DNA of 64,000 bases, from positions 203,244 through 267,243 of the forward strand of contig SSNP01000348.1 in assembly GCA_006937955.1 (NCBI GenBank), read 5' to 3'. This DNA is from Pachypanchax playfairii (lineage: Eukaryota; Chordata; Actinopteri; Cyprinodontiformes; Aplocheilidae). The notes under the pieces are model-generated. The model searched no databases and was not told where the DNA came from. It saw only the letters and a program-made list of their open reading frames with translations. Both the position numbers and the translations under genes were made by a program. Positions 23,800 through 35,329 of the stretch are shown here, one piece after another (position 1 is the first letter of the stretch; each line of letters starts with the position of its first letter).

Positions 23800-26050
23800 A
23801 AGTCCAGGTAACGTCAAGATGAAGACAAAGACAGAATGATGCTGATGTATTTACTAAAGGGTGTGTTTGTCGAAACCCTATAATTTCTTGCATCTTTCTA
23901 TTTTGGTTCCACTGAGTCAGTCACAAGAGAATTTAACAACAATCTGTTTGACATATTTTCTTGTCTAGCTTGTTACCTTTCACGTAAAACATGTAGCAAC
24001 TCCCTAATATTTTGTCTCTTCACATCTGTCACAAGTCATCTGTGAAATGTCAATTGGTTGGTAAAGAACCAAAGAAACCACCCAATTGGGTTGATTTATC
24101 AATTCAGCACTCCCATCTTGAGTCAGCACAGACTGGTGACAGTGGAAAGGAATGATTCCCTTTTAACAACAATCTGTATGACATATTTTAGACAAATGTT
24201 CTTGTCTGATAGGCTGTCTTGTCATATTTATAATGGAATGGTTGTGCGTTTACAGTTATATGAATAATTTATTTGTTCAATTTTATTGCAAAAAACCAAG
24301 ATACCTAAAACTGTATTTAGTGTTTTAGTAATGAATGAAAACGTTAAGCCTATTTCTAACAAAACAAATATGAACCTTGTCAGAAATGTAGCTATCTAAA
24401 AGACAGGGATAAAGGTTTGCAATGTGAGTCAATAAAATGTGTGTCATCAGTTGGTGAATGTCATGCACAAATATAACAGAAATAACACTTAATGTGAAGT
24501 GACGCAGGGCCGTACGTGAACAAGAGAAAAGTACAACAACTTCTATTACACAATACTACATACCGTTAACAAAACAGTTGTAGAAAAAAACTTGTAGAAC
24601 CTGATTAAGAGAAGGAAGCCATCCTCTATAACCGGTTTGTTAATAGAGGGACAAACACAAACAGCATTACTGAGAGAAAAAAAGTAATCAAAAGGAAAAG
24701 CCACTATAAAAACAATTTAAAAAACTATGGAGACTTTTTATAATGTCACTATGTGTATGTTTAGTTCAGATTTTACTCAGATCATGGTAACAAACAGAAA
24801 AGCAGAAAGTCCCAAACAGGCAGACAGACAGTTACTGGAACACTGGCATTCAAATAGGAAGGAAAGGCAATATTTGTTTTTGCAGCAATATGAGTTAGAA
24901 ACAGAATTTTAAAAGGGGTCATTTAGGGTCACAAGAGCGACTTCCAAATCTAATCTTTATCAAAATGAAAAGCTGAAAGCATTACCTTAAAAGCATAGGA
25001 TTTTATTTTTAGAAACTGAAATTGTGACAGTGGTTTATGAGACTGGTACTTTCCATTAATGTAATGTAATGTAATCGAAACAAGTTGTATATACATATTA
25101 CCAGTGGTTGTGTAACTTTTTTATATCAAGTACCTCCACAGATCATCCTAAACTAACCACCATTATGAGAGGCATTAAAAATAGCAGTACATACTTATCT
25201 TCATCAGTTTGTTACATTATTTTCAGTAAAAACCAGAAGCATGTCTAATATATTATTATATTGAATGTGTATCTAAAAATCAAATTGACTGTAATATAGA
25301 GAAAGGTATAATATTGAGATTCAAATGGTGATTAATAAAATAGATGTCCTAATGGCGTGTACTTGTATTGCGTATGTTACTATCCCTAAACAGAACATTA
25401 GAACACTGAAAATTGGAACTTTATTTAGAAAAAAAGATACTCTAAAATTTTTAGTTTTTTATTTTCTCTTTTATTAGTCAGTAATATAAGTTATGCTTTC
25501 AGTATTAGTTTCCACTTTTTATTGTGACTCAATACAGTGAAATTTGAATATTTGTACATAGAGATCCTTGTACAACAAATTTTTCAATTCAGTTTAGTTC
25601 AGTTCGGTTCAGTTTGGTTCAATTAAATTCTACTTTATCACAAAAAATTTAAAAACAGGCCTCCTATCACCGTTCCATCACCTTCATGAGGCCAGATGAG
25701 ACTAACTGAGCTAGAAATAAAACCATAGCTTACTAAACAAAGGTAGTAACAAAAAATATAAGTAATACATGGATATTCATTAATTTTGAAATGCCTTGGA
25801 CAGTTTTCACTGTAGTGGAGAGCTATATATTGAAAAAACTAGTTTATTGCACTTATTTGGGGTATTTTTTGGTTTATTTGCACAGGCACAATTTCATTGA
25901 ACTCACTGTGATTGTAACTAGTGTGTCACTCCATAGATGGAACTCACTGGTACTGCATGTGTTTTATCATAATGTTATAAAGATAATGCCATAATGATAC
26001 AATAATCTACATGTTTCCCAAACTCAGGTTTCATGATCAAAGCACGTGTT
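23800..26050 (-). repeat. Upstream module of gene A, shared with B, C and D
   Basis: This stretch matches the DNA upstream of C in inverted orientation (about 34.3 down to 32.8 kb) and partly that upstream of B (31.1-32.15 kb). 24500-24950 matches 33690-33230 closely. 25200-26000 also resembles 41620-42250. It contains a TAATG pentanucleotide run near 25060 and a TTCAG-like run near 25570-25620. No protein gene is visible in it. Confidence 0.65.
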
Positions 26051-26089
26051 TTCCACCTGAGTAGACTTGATATGGTCTACGGACATTTT

Positions 26090-27060
26090 TTTCTCATCAA
26101 CAGAAACATTGTAAAAACTAGTTTTGACTCCATTCCAGAGCATTGGCCCAGAGGATACGCCCTGTTTCTCTGAAGTAATTATTAAAATACCCCATGTACT
26201 GAATCATTTCACACCCATATCACATGCAAAAGAGTTTGTTACCTAACCTAATCCAAACAGATGAGGAAAAACATGGAGACAACATGGCAACAGGTAATCA
26301 ATCAACTCTCTCAGGACCACCATCCTGGAGACTGATCGAGTTGGAAGATTGCTGGAAGATTTTGAATTTTATTGAAAAACGTCCATTCTCTCAAAATGCA
26401 ATATACAAAAGTCCATTCCTTTCCTATTTAAAAAGTATTTTAGAAAACATACTGGCACAAAAGACTGTACAGAAAAATTGCAATAAAAATACTAACAGAC
26501 AAAACAGAATTTACACAATGCAAAACCAGAATAAAATCCACATCACATAGCATGTTGAAAACCAAAAGAAAAGATGGGTTTCATAATGGATTTAACAATA
26601 GACAGAGCAAGAACTGACCAATTTGAAAAAGCAGATCACTCAGTGTTTTGGGAACTGCAGCAACAACGTTGAATTCCACTATAAGCTTATACTTAGTTGT
26701 AGACACACCCAGGAGCAGATGATCAGCTGAGCAAGGACAGGGTGTGTAAGACTATAAAAGTCTGATGAGTTAGTGAGACGCAAGAACATTGATGGCTTTA
26801 AAAGTAAGAAAAAAAAAAAAAAATGAATCTTAAAATCTGCATGCAACTGGTTAAATTGAGATTACAACTAGTAAAACATGCTTATATTTCTGTTAAAATT
26901 TAAAGACTTGTTGCAGCCACTGAAGATAAGGAATAAAGGAAGCTCTGATTCATAAATACAATGCATTACCGTAACAGAGCTGAGTGATAATAAAGGCATT
27001 AATTACAGTCTGAAAGAGCTGCCTGGAAAGAATTGACTTTACTGTACTTTCCCGACTATT
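26090..27060 (-). mobile_element. L2/Rex1-type LINE 3' end remnant
   Basis: Reading the minus strand from 27060 gives the decayed TVINAF motif (about 27010-26960), then TFKAINVLASH near 26810 (compare FKALNGLAPHY), then SYTPCPCSADHLLLGV near 26760-26710 (compare YTPSRSLRSADQLLLLVP), then an FKSIMKP segment near 26590 and a 3' UTR. It is broken by stops. The same segment, inverted, lies upstream of gene C, so the insertion predates that duplication. Confidence 0.75.
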
Positions 27061-27500
27061 AAGCACACATAAATATAAGCCGCACCCACAAACTTTAAAG
27101 AGAAAAAGAGATTTGTACATATGCAGGTCGCACTTGTCTATAAGACACAGGTGTCCACGTTATAACATTAGTTTTTTTTAACTTTTAATTAATTACATAC
27201 CGGTAACATACACAAATACATACCGTAAATGCTTTATTCCAAACAGTGCCTTTAACATAGCTAGTTAAAAATTTCAAAATACTGTAGCCTACTTGGAAAA
27301 GCTACTGCAAAAGTTATTGATCACTAGCTTCATCTTCCTCCTGTGCATTCAGCTCATATGCAGCAGGTCTATTTGCTCTTTTTTCAACAGTCCAAATGAT
27401 CACCTTTAACTTGAAAGCTGCATCATGTGCATTTACTGGTGTGTTTTCCATGATAAGAGCGTGTGCATGAAGCACAAAATGAAGAATTTAGTGCAAGTGT
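27060..27500. repeat. Second copy of the 'ataagccgcac' DNA repeat
   Basis: 27070-27270 matches 8740-8920 closely. It continues with a segment whose reverse translation includes NAQEEDEASD, reminiscent of the acidic end of a fish transposase-like protein. The family assignment is tentative. Confidence 0.45.
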
Positions 27501-27779
27501 ATTTGATTAAAGGAGTAATATGTAATAATTAGACCTTGTAGTTAAATCGGAGTCCCACAGTTCATATAGATAAACAAAACTGTCTGCTGTCAGTCACACA
27601 TGCCCTCTCCTTCCTGATTTTTCTGCCGGGTCGCCAGTCCCAATGCTGATCTAATTTTAATTCTCTTGTATTTGTTCAGTTTTTGGGAAGGGTGCTGTGG
27701 TTTCTAAGGTTTACTAAAAGTTACCTCAGGGCTTCTTTTACTCTTTGCTGCCGGACAGTAAAAAGGAATGAGTCCCTTC

Positions 27780-28950
27780 CTATATTTTTAACATATTTTC
27801 TTGTCTGACAGCTGCCTTGCCATATTTATAGTGGAATGGTTGCATACAGTTTTATGAGTAATTTATTTTTTCAACTTTATTGCAAAAAAAAAAAAAAAAC
27901 AAGATACATAAAACTGTATCCAGTGTTTTAGACAGGGATGAAAAAGTTAAGTCAGTCTACAATAATGACAATATGAACATGGTCAGAAATGTCACTTTTT
28001 AAATGTCTGGGGTAATTGTGCTCAATGTGAGTCATTAATAAGTGTATCATCAATTTGTGTTATCCAATTTTTTTTATCAAGGATCTGAAGTTGAAGTGAC
28101 GCAGGGCCATGCGTGAGCAAGAGAAAAGTACAGCAACTTCTATTACACAATACTACATGCCATAAACAAAACAGTTTAAAAAAACTTGTAGAACCTGATT
28201 AAGAGAAAGAAGCCATCCTCTATAACCGGTTTGTGGATTTTTTTTAGGATTGATTGATCCCTCTTTTTGGGGAAAGGGGAAAATTTTTCTCTGCATTTAA
28301 CCCAACCCTGGGGAGCCGAGGGCTGCCTTTGTTACAGCACCCAGGGGGCAGTTTAGGGTTCAGCATTTTGGGGATTGAACCAACAAACACTTGATCAGAG
28401 GACAACCTCCTTCCACATTATACCATGGCCATCACTTTAAAAACAATAAAAAACTACTGCGATTTTTTTTTAATTAAATGTCACTATGTGTATGTTTAGT
28501 TCAGATTTTACTCAGATCATGGTAACAAACAGAAAAGCAGAAAGTCCCAAACAGGAAGACAGACAGCTACTGGAACACTGGCATTCAAATAGGAAGGAAA
28601 GGCAAGATTTGTTTTGCAGCATTTTGAGGTAGAAACAGAATTATAAAAGGGGTCGTTTTGGGTCACAAGAGCCGCAAAATGAAAAGTTGAAAGCATTACC
28701 TTAAAAGCATATAGGATTGTATTTTTAGAAACTCAAAATGTGATATAACCTTTGTTTGTTAGAAAATATAATAAAAAGATGTTGCATGTAAATATTACCA
28801 GTGGTTCTATAACTTTTTTACATCAAGTACCAAAACGGAACATCCTAAGCTTTCCACCATTTTTAAAGACATTTAAAAAAATAGCAGTACAATCTTATCT
28901 TCATCAATTTGTTACATCATATTCAGGATATATTTAATGTTATGGATGTA
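27780..28950 (-). repeat. Orphan copy of the mucin upstream module
   Basis: 27790-27960 and 28080-28930 match the gene A upstream DNA (24190-24330 and 24490-25240) in the same orientation, including 'gcagggccatgcgtgagcaa' and the block starting 'atgtcactatgtgtatg'. No TATA, signal exon or Thr-rich exon sits on the gene side (27.1-27.8 kb), which holds only other repeats. A foreign insertion interrupts it at 28235-28435. Confidence 0.6.
28235..28435. mobile_element. Short interspersed insertion, SINE-like or other non-autonomous repeat
   Basis: About 200 bp absent from the homologous positions near 24640 and 33540. It includes 'tttaacccaaccctgggga', 'ttacagcacccagggggcag' and 'ggggattgaacc'. 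The last, reversed, resembles a tRNA-type B box, but no A box was recognised. Similar repeats are common in fish genomes. The neighbouring target sequence appears to have been partly deleted. Confidence 0.45.
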
Positions 28951-29215
28951 ATGGATGTGTTAAAGCGAGGGTGATGCTTCAAATCATTCTTCCTATTAAC
29001 CATTGTTACCTGCAAAGAAACTCATGCAGCCTCATAGTGTTTATAGTGTTGCTAATAAGATGCATCAAAAACTTTAAGAAAAGAGGTTCATTTGTTGTGA
29101 AGTAATGTCCAGCAAGTGCCAGGACCCTCTCCCAAAAAAATTATTCAGCTGTGGGATCAGAGTGCCACCAGTGCAGAACTTAAAGCAAAATAATGATACA
29201 ACTTTTTTTTTTTTT
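28951..29215. other. Intergenic, nothing recognised
   Basis: AT-rich spacer between the orphan module and the 3' end of gene B. It ends in a T run that is the reverse of an A-rich tract beside the poly(A) signal. Confidence 0.5.
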
Positions 29216-29221
29216 TTTATT
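29216..29221 (-). promoter_or_regulatory. Candidate poly(A) signal of gene B
   Basis: AATAAA on the minus strand about 315 nt beyond the stop, in 3' DNA homologous to that of genes A and C. An overlapping second AATAAA is at 29220-29225. Confidence 0.5.
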
Positions 29222-29534
29222 TATTTGTCAGAAATAACATATACTGCCAGTGTGCAATTTCATTTTTCATTGAACAAATAAATACAGTGAACTTAAATAA
29301 TTACCTTAAATATTTAGCTGGAACATTCAGTCTCTTGTCACATATCATTCATTATCTGTGAGACGTTTGACTCAGATTGATCCAAGAGAAAACATTTCAT
29401 GTATTACTGAAGAAAAATATTAAATTTATAAATAGCCATTTAATTTCATCTGTGTTTCAAATGTCTTAAGACATTCTTTAAAAGTAATCAGGGAAATCAT
29501 GAAAAAAATGTCCATGCTTGCCTTATCATTACTG

Positions 29535-30273
29535 TTAGTGAATAAAATGTGCCATCACAGTTACAATGACTGACAGCAGGCTGATTTTGTTAAAAGAAAC
29601 AGAAAAGGTGGTTGAAGATGAAACTGTGGTGGTTGAAGCAGCTGCTGTGGTAGTGGTTGTTCCAGCCATGGTGGTTGAGCTTGATGTAGTAGATGCAGCT
29701 GTGGTTGTTGTAGTTGGTGAAGCTGTGGTAGTTGTAGTTGGTGCAGCTGTGGTAGTTGTAGTTGGTGCAGCTGTTGTAGTTGTAGTTGGTGCAGCTGTGG
29801 TAGTTGTAGTTGGTGCAGCTGTTGTAGTTGGTGAAGCTGTGGTAGTTGTAGTTGGTGCAGCTGTGGTTGTTGTGGTTGGTGCAGCTGTGGTAGTTGTAGT
29901 TGGTGCAGCTGTGGTTGTTGTGGTTGGTGCAGCTGTGGTTGTTGTAGTTGGTGCAGCTGTGGTTGTTGTGGTTGGTGCAGCTGTGGTAGTTGTAGTTGGT
30001 GCAGCTGTGGTAGTTGTAGTTGGTGCAGCTGTGGTAGTTGTAGTTGGTGCAGCTGTGGTTGTTGTAGTTGGTACAGCTGTGGTAGTTGTAGTTGGTGCAG
30101 CTGTGGTAGTTGTAGTTATTTGAGCCTGTCCTTTTAAAGAGGCTGTTTCGAATATAAAGATACAAATTATTTGTTGTCAGTTCATTTAGTGATTCTATTT
30201 GCGAGTGAGATGAAACATCAATTGTCTTACCAGCACACAGAAGAAGAAACATGAAAATGTTTGCAGTCATCAT
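29535..30273 (-). CDS. Gene B: short Thr-rich mucin-like protein, 216 aa
   Basis: Coding exons are 30273-30231 (43 nt) and 30142-29535 (608 nt), with an 88-nt phase-1 intron (GTAAG donor, acceptor after TTCGAAACAG). The joined frame is a multiple of three and open throughout. The product starts MMTANIFMFLLLCA, a signal peptide, continues SLKGQAQ, then about 17 AAPTTTTT-type units with NN-free Thr runs, and ends FNKISLLSVIVTVMAHFIH, a hydrophobic tail without basic residues after it, as in GPI-anchor signals. It is the compact version of genes A and C, with nearly identical ends and far fewer repeats. The predicted role, an O-glycosylated surface or secreted mucin-like protein, is inference from composition. 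The exon 3 frame has no ATG, so ATG-based prediction would miss it. Confidence 0.85.
29690..30118 (-). repeat. 24-bp coding repeat array of gene B
   Basis: About 17 copies of the AAPTTTTT-encoding 24-bp unit on the minus strand, with a variant codon (ACT ACC ACA) giving 'gtggtagttgtagttggtgc' on the printed strand. Each has the CAGCTG palindrome. Confidence 0.9.
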
Positions 30274-30298
30274 GATGTTTCCCTTTTTATTTCTGTAT

Positions 30299-30982
30299 CT
30301 GACATTAGTAAAAAAAAAAATTACAATAGGGTTAATAACAGCTTCAGATTTATTCCCATTGTTTAACAGGAAATTTAATGGGTCATTTTTTATTCTTCTA
30401 TTATTAAAAGCTTTTGAAATGTGACAAGATGTTTGAAGGAATGATTCTGTGTGAGGTAGTGAGGTAATTTTGCCTGATATTTTTAGGAGAGAAGTACAGT
30501 ATAACCCCATTAATTACTTTGTGTCTGTGAGCAGCTAAAATGAGTGATGATTAATTTGACCACACTAGTTAACCAACTCTAAACTTTTTTTTACAACAGT
30601 GACAGCATATTTTAAATTATTTTTGTATGCAACTTTGTCCTGATGTCAACATCTGGTGTGACAATATGAGAAAAAAGATTATTTTTTTGTTTCCTTTAAC
30701 TTGTAATTAGTTCATTTATAATTATTATAAACGTGAAAGACAGTTAAACTATTTTAAAATCATGCAAAACCATTTGAGATCAATCCAAAAATAAGGAGAC
30801 TCTCAATTCAAATGTTTTCTCTTTATGTTTTTCATCTATGATTTCTGATGGGAAAATTGAAATACCAAATTGTGCGCTAACCAATAATTGTTTACTTTAA
30901 CACTTAATTATTTAAATGTAAAAGACAGGAACAGCGTTGACTTTATATTAATGTTGTAATAATAAGAAAATAAGATACTTAC
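30299..30982 (-). other. Gene B intron 1
   Basis: The donor GTAAGTAT reads from 30982 on the minus strand. The acceptor AG is at 30299-30300 after 'actaatgtc'. Homologous to the A, C and D introns. Shorter than in A. Confidence 0.65.
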
Positions 30983-31061
30983 ATATGATTTCTTTGCTGT
31001 TGGGCTGTTTTCAGCAGTGTCCAAAGGTGTGATGTTTTCAGATTTCAACTTCTCTTTTATA
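30983..31061 (-). promoter_or_regulatory. Gene B TATA box and non-coding exon 1
   Basis: TATAAAA lies at 31061-31055 on the minus strand, followed by about 45 nt of exon 1 ending at the GTAAGTATC donor (exon end 30983). The sequence is nearly the same as in genes A and C. Confidence 0.7.
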
Positions 31062-32152
31062 GCCAGACAAGTCCAGGTAACGTCTAGATGAAGACAAAGA
31101 CAGAATGATGCTGATGTATTGACTGAAGGGTGTGTTTCTCAAAACCCTATAATTTGTTGCACCTTTCTGTTTTAGTCGCCACAAGAGAATTTAAAAACAA
31201 TCTGTTTGACATATTTTCTTGTCTGGCATGTTACCTTTCACGTAAATGATTTAGCAACTTCCTAATATTTTTGTCTCTTCATATCTGTCACATGTTATCT
31301 GTGAAATCCCCTTATAATGTTAATTCAGGTAAATTGTTTAAAACACAAGAATGCACATCTACTATCAACAACATAGAAATATTTGAAGATTCACCTTTTA
31401 TAATGAATTTTGAAGTTGTCATGAGTGCATGAGTACTTAATATTTTCAAATCTATTGCAAAAAACTGTATTTCATGTTTTAGACATTTATGAAAAAGTAA
31501 GTCATTTAATAACAAATATGAGGTGAAGATGGTCATGAACTTTGGGGGAAAGGTATACAAACACATCCAGAATATGTTCCTCTGTATCCTTTGACGACAT
31601 AAACATATTAATGTGACTCATTAATGAGTGTAAACATTTTTTTTATCAACCGACTGAAGGCGACGTGACGTAGAGCAGTGAGGTAATGAGAGAAAAGTGC
31701 AGGATCAGTATTACACAATACTTTGTCATTAATAAAAAGGGTTAAAAACTTAAAGAACCTGATTCAGAGAAGGGAGGTATAAATATAAAAAAAATAAATA
31801 AATAAATAAATAACATGGATATTCAGAAATTTTAACTTGTCTTGAACAGTATTTCGCTAAACTGGTTGTTTCCATTAGTGTAAATATGATTAAATGAACT
31901 TATATGTAAATATTACAAGTGGTTCTTTACCTTTTATATCAAGTACCACCCCAAAACATCCTAAGCTCTCCAACATAAAAATAGCAATACAAGCTTATCT
32001 TCATGAATCTGTTTCATGTCATTCAATGTTAACCAGCAGTATGTTAAAATATTCAATTATACTGACTGTGTATTGAACAGTTAAGTAAAAATACAGATAC
32101 AGAGAGATTAGAATAGAATAGAGATTTCAATGGTGATTAAAGTTCTTAATGG
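31062..32152 (-). repeat. Upstream module of gene B
   Basis: Colinear with the gene A upstream DNA but shorter. 31062-31290 matches 23800-24020, and 31890-32150 matches 25090-25340 in the same orientation. It contains an AAAT run at 31788-31813. No gene seen. It ends abruptly where the inverted gene C unit begins. Confidence 0.6.
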
Positions 32153-32154
32153 TC

Positions 32155-32750
32155 TCTTGCTTCACTAACTGACCAGGTGAATTTAAACCTTATACACTCT
32201 GTCTTAGGTCAGCTGTTCACCTGCTCCTGGGTGTGTCTAAAACAAGTGCAAGCTCAAACCAGAATTCCGATTGGACAGTTCTTTCTCTGTCTGTTTTTAA
32301 ATCCATTATGAAAACCATCTCTTCTCCTCGGTTTTCATCTCTCTATGTGTTGAATTAAGTGGATCTTATCTGATTCTGCATCATTCCATTTATTTTAATA
32401 TTGGGCTGTTCTTAATGGTTTTGTTTTATTCTGATTTTACATTGTGTAAAATCTGTTTTTTCTTTTAGTATTTGTTTTATTGCATATTTTCTGTACAGTC
32501 CTTTGCTTCAGTAGGTTTTTTCAAATACTTTTTAAATAGAGATTCTCTATCAGCGTCCAGGATGGTATGAGAGAGTCAAATACTTACCAGGTTGTCTCCA
32601 TGTTTTTCCTCTTCTAATTGAAATAGGTTAGGTAACAAACTCTTTTGCATGTGATATGGGTGTGAAATCATTAAGTATGTGTGTTATTTTAATACTTACT
32701 TCAGAGAAACAGGGCGTATCCTCAGGGGCAACGCACTGGAACACAGTCAA
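32155..32750 (+). mobile_element. LINE remnant, plus orientation
   Basis: Plus-strand translation from 32204 gives YTLCLRSAVHLLLGVSKT, a decayed YTPSRSLRSADQLLL-type segment. FKSIMKT near 32300 and a 3' UTR homologous to 26.1-26.6 kb follow. It is the inverted counterpart of the LINE at 26.1-27.1 kb. Confidence 0.7.
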
Positions 32751-34270
32751 TAATAGTTTTTACAGTGTTTCTGCTGCTACAACAGAATGTCCTAAGATCA
32801 TATCAAGTCTACGCAGGTAGAAAATATGTGCTTTGATTATAAAACCTGTGTCTGGGAGACACATTTATTATTGTATCATTATGACGTTATCCAACAATGT
32901 GAGAATACACATACAGTACCAGTGGGTTTCAGTAATAGACTGACCCACTAGTCACAGTTCAGTGAGTTCAGTGAAGTTACTCCTGAATAAATAAACCAAA
33001 ACATACCCCAAATAAGTGCAATAAACTAGTTTTGGAATATATAGCGCTCCACTGCAGTGAAAACTGTTCAATAAAAGTAAAATTCCTGAATATTAATTTC
33101 TTTTTTTCTATACCAATGTTAGTGGAAACAGCCAGTTTAACAAGCCACTGTTATCACTGTTAATTTGATTTTCTAAAAATAAAATCCCATATGTTTTAAA
33201 CATTTCATTTTAATGACAATTAGATTTGGAAGTGGCTCTTATGACCCCTTAATAAATTCAGTTTTTACCTCATATTGCTGCAAAAACAAATATTGTCTTT
33301 CCTTCCTATTTGAATGCCAGTGTTCCAGTAACTGTCTGTCTTTCTGTTTGAGACTTTCTGCTTTTCTGTTTGTTACCATGATCTGAGTAAAATCTGAATT
33401 AAACATACACATAGTGACATTATAAAAAGTCTCCATAGTTTTTTTAATTGTTTTTATAGTGGCTTTTCCTTTTGATTACTTTTTTTCTCTCAGTAATGCT
33501 GTTTGTTTGTGTTTGTCCCTCTATTAACAAACCGGTTATAGAGGATGGCTTCCTTCTCTTAATCAGGTTCTACAAGTTTTTTTTAAAACCGTTTTGTTAA
33601 TGGCATGTAGTATTGTGTAATAGAAGTTGTTGTACTTTTCTCTTGTTCACGCACTGCCCTGCGTCACTTCACCTTCAGCAGCATGTGATTTTTGTTATAT
33701 TTGTGTATGACATACACAAATTGATGACACATGTTAGTGAGTCACATTAAGATGTTTATGTTGTCAAGGGATACAGAGGAACATATTCTGGATGTGTTTG
33801 TATACCTTTCCCCCAAAGTTCATGACCATCTTCGCTTCATATTTGTTATAAAGTGACTTAACTTGTTAATTTATGTCTAAAACATGAAATACCATTTTAG
33901 GTATGTTGATTTTTACAATAAAGTTAAAGAGAAATTAAGTACTCAATGTAGAACTGTCAGCACACAGCTATTCATCTATAAACATGAAAAATATTTAGAT
34001 GTTGTTTAGTCTTTTGTTTTAAACAATTTACAGATGACATGTGAGAGACATGAAAAGACAAAGATATTACGGAGTTGCTGAATCATTTACGTGAAAGGTA
34101 ACATGCCAGACAAGAAAAAATGTCAAACAGATCGTGGTTAAATTCTCTTGTGGCGACTCAGTGGAACCAAAATAGAAAAGTGCAACAAATTATAGGGTTT
34201 TGACAAACACACCCTTCAGTCAATACATCAGCATCATTCCATCTTTGTCTTCATCTTGACGTTACCTGGA
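32750..34270 (+). repeat. Upstream module of gene C, inverted copy of the gene A module
   Basis: Read on the minus strand this matches 23.8-26.1 kb. Clear anchors are 33690-33230 against 24500-24950 and 33070-33000 against 25790-25870. No protein gene. The open frame near 33239-33436 is the mirror of the one near 24727-24912; both derive from the duplicated non-coding block. Confidence 0.65.
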
Positions 34271-34280
34271 CTTGTCTGGC

Positions 34281-34287
34281 TATAAAA
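34281..34287 (+). promoter_or_regulatory. TATA box of gene C
   Basis: TATAAAA inside 'ctggctataaaagagaag', preceded by the conserved 'gacgttacctggacttgt' element shared with A and B. Confidence 0.75.
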
Positions 34288-34311
34288 GAGAAGTTAAAAG
34301 CTGAAAACATC

Positions 34312-34360
34312 ACACCTTTGGACACTGCTGAGAACAGAGCACCAGCTAAGAAATTACAAT
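34312..34360 (+). other. Gene C non-coding exon 1
   Basis: Bounded by the expected start site about 30 nt below the TATA box and the donor at 34361 (ACAAT|GTAAGTATC). Homologous to exon 1 of A and B. No start codon is used here. The 5' end is estimated. Confidence 0.65.
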
Positions 34361-35301
34361 GTAAGTATCTTTTTTTTCAGTTATTATAAACTCAAAGCTG
34401 TTCTTGTCTTTAAATGTAAATAATCAAAACATGTTTTGAACTGGTGTTTTGGAAGTGTTAAATTAATCGAATATTGGTCAGTGCTTTTTTTGTTAGTTGA
34501 ATTTTCCTATCAGAAGTTGTGTATAAAAACGTAATGACAACGCATTTCAAATTGTTTTGAAAAATGATGAATGAACAAGCTGTACAAGCTGATTATTTAT
34601 TTATACAACAATGTACATAAAAAGAATTCAATTTAATGTCAAGTTTTAGATATAAATACAAAATATATACAAATGATATCAGTATTTCATTGCAGTCCAC
34701 AAAATGCATGCTGAGTTCTTTTTTAGATTAAACCCAATGATGCAGGCTACTACAAGAGGGAATAATAAGTTAACAATCAATATTAAGGAGTGCTTTTTCA
34801 AAAAAAATAAAACCTAAGTTACCATTATAAATCACATTTGAGCATTGATGGGAAACATGTCATCTTAGATTTAAGCCCATAAAAAGTGACATAATACTGT
34901 ATTTATGGGATTCTGTTGTTGTTGCCAAACAAATAGCTTTACACCAGAAAACACATAACAAAATTAGTTAGCATGACAAAAACAAATGTTTAGTGATATT
35001 TCTATGTCAGCTCTTAAGGATTTTTATTATTATAAAACCATCATGTCATGCATGCAAATGTTGGTTTTACGTTTCTCCGAAACAGTCAGATAAAATCGTG
35101 AGATATTTCTATCTCATAAAGAATCCTCCTTTGCAAGATTCCATTAAACAGAAGCTTTTAACTTTAGAAGAACAAAAACAAAACACTGATTAATTTTCCA
35201 GAAAAAAAATTGGTTTATATTTGTTAATTAAATGAATATGGATGAAAACAAATCCAAAGCTGTTATTAAACTTATTGTGATTTTTTTCTTACTAATTTTA
35301 G
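34361..35301 (+). other. Gene C intron 1
   Basis: The GTAAGT donor is at 34361. The acceptor 'ttttcttactaattttag' ends at 35301, followed by a 28-nt 5' UTR and the start codons. AT-rich; the open frame near 34993-35193 looks like chance. Confidence 0.7.
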
Positions 35302-35329
35302 ACACTGAAATAAAAAGGGAAACAACATC

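Noticed and set aside
23675..23893. Minus-strand open frame across the gene A promoter, with a similar one at 44001-44189 for gene D
   Set aside because: It contains the TATA box and exon 1 of the mucin gene. Apparent conservation reflects promoter duplication, and the frame is not kept between copies.
24727..24912. Short frame METFYNVTMC..., with its mirror at 33239-33436
   Set aside because: It is present because the upstream block is duplicated. The third copy at 28.5 kb is disrupted, and there is no sign of splice or promoter context.
28360..28385. tRNA gene or intact SINE promoter
   Set aside because: Only a B-box-like string is present. No A box, cloverleaf or terminator could be traced.
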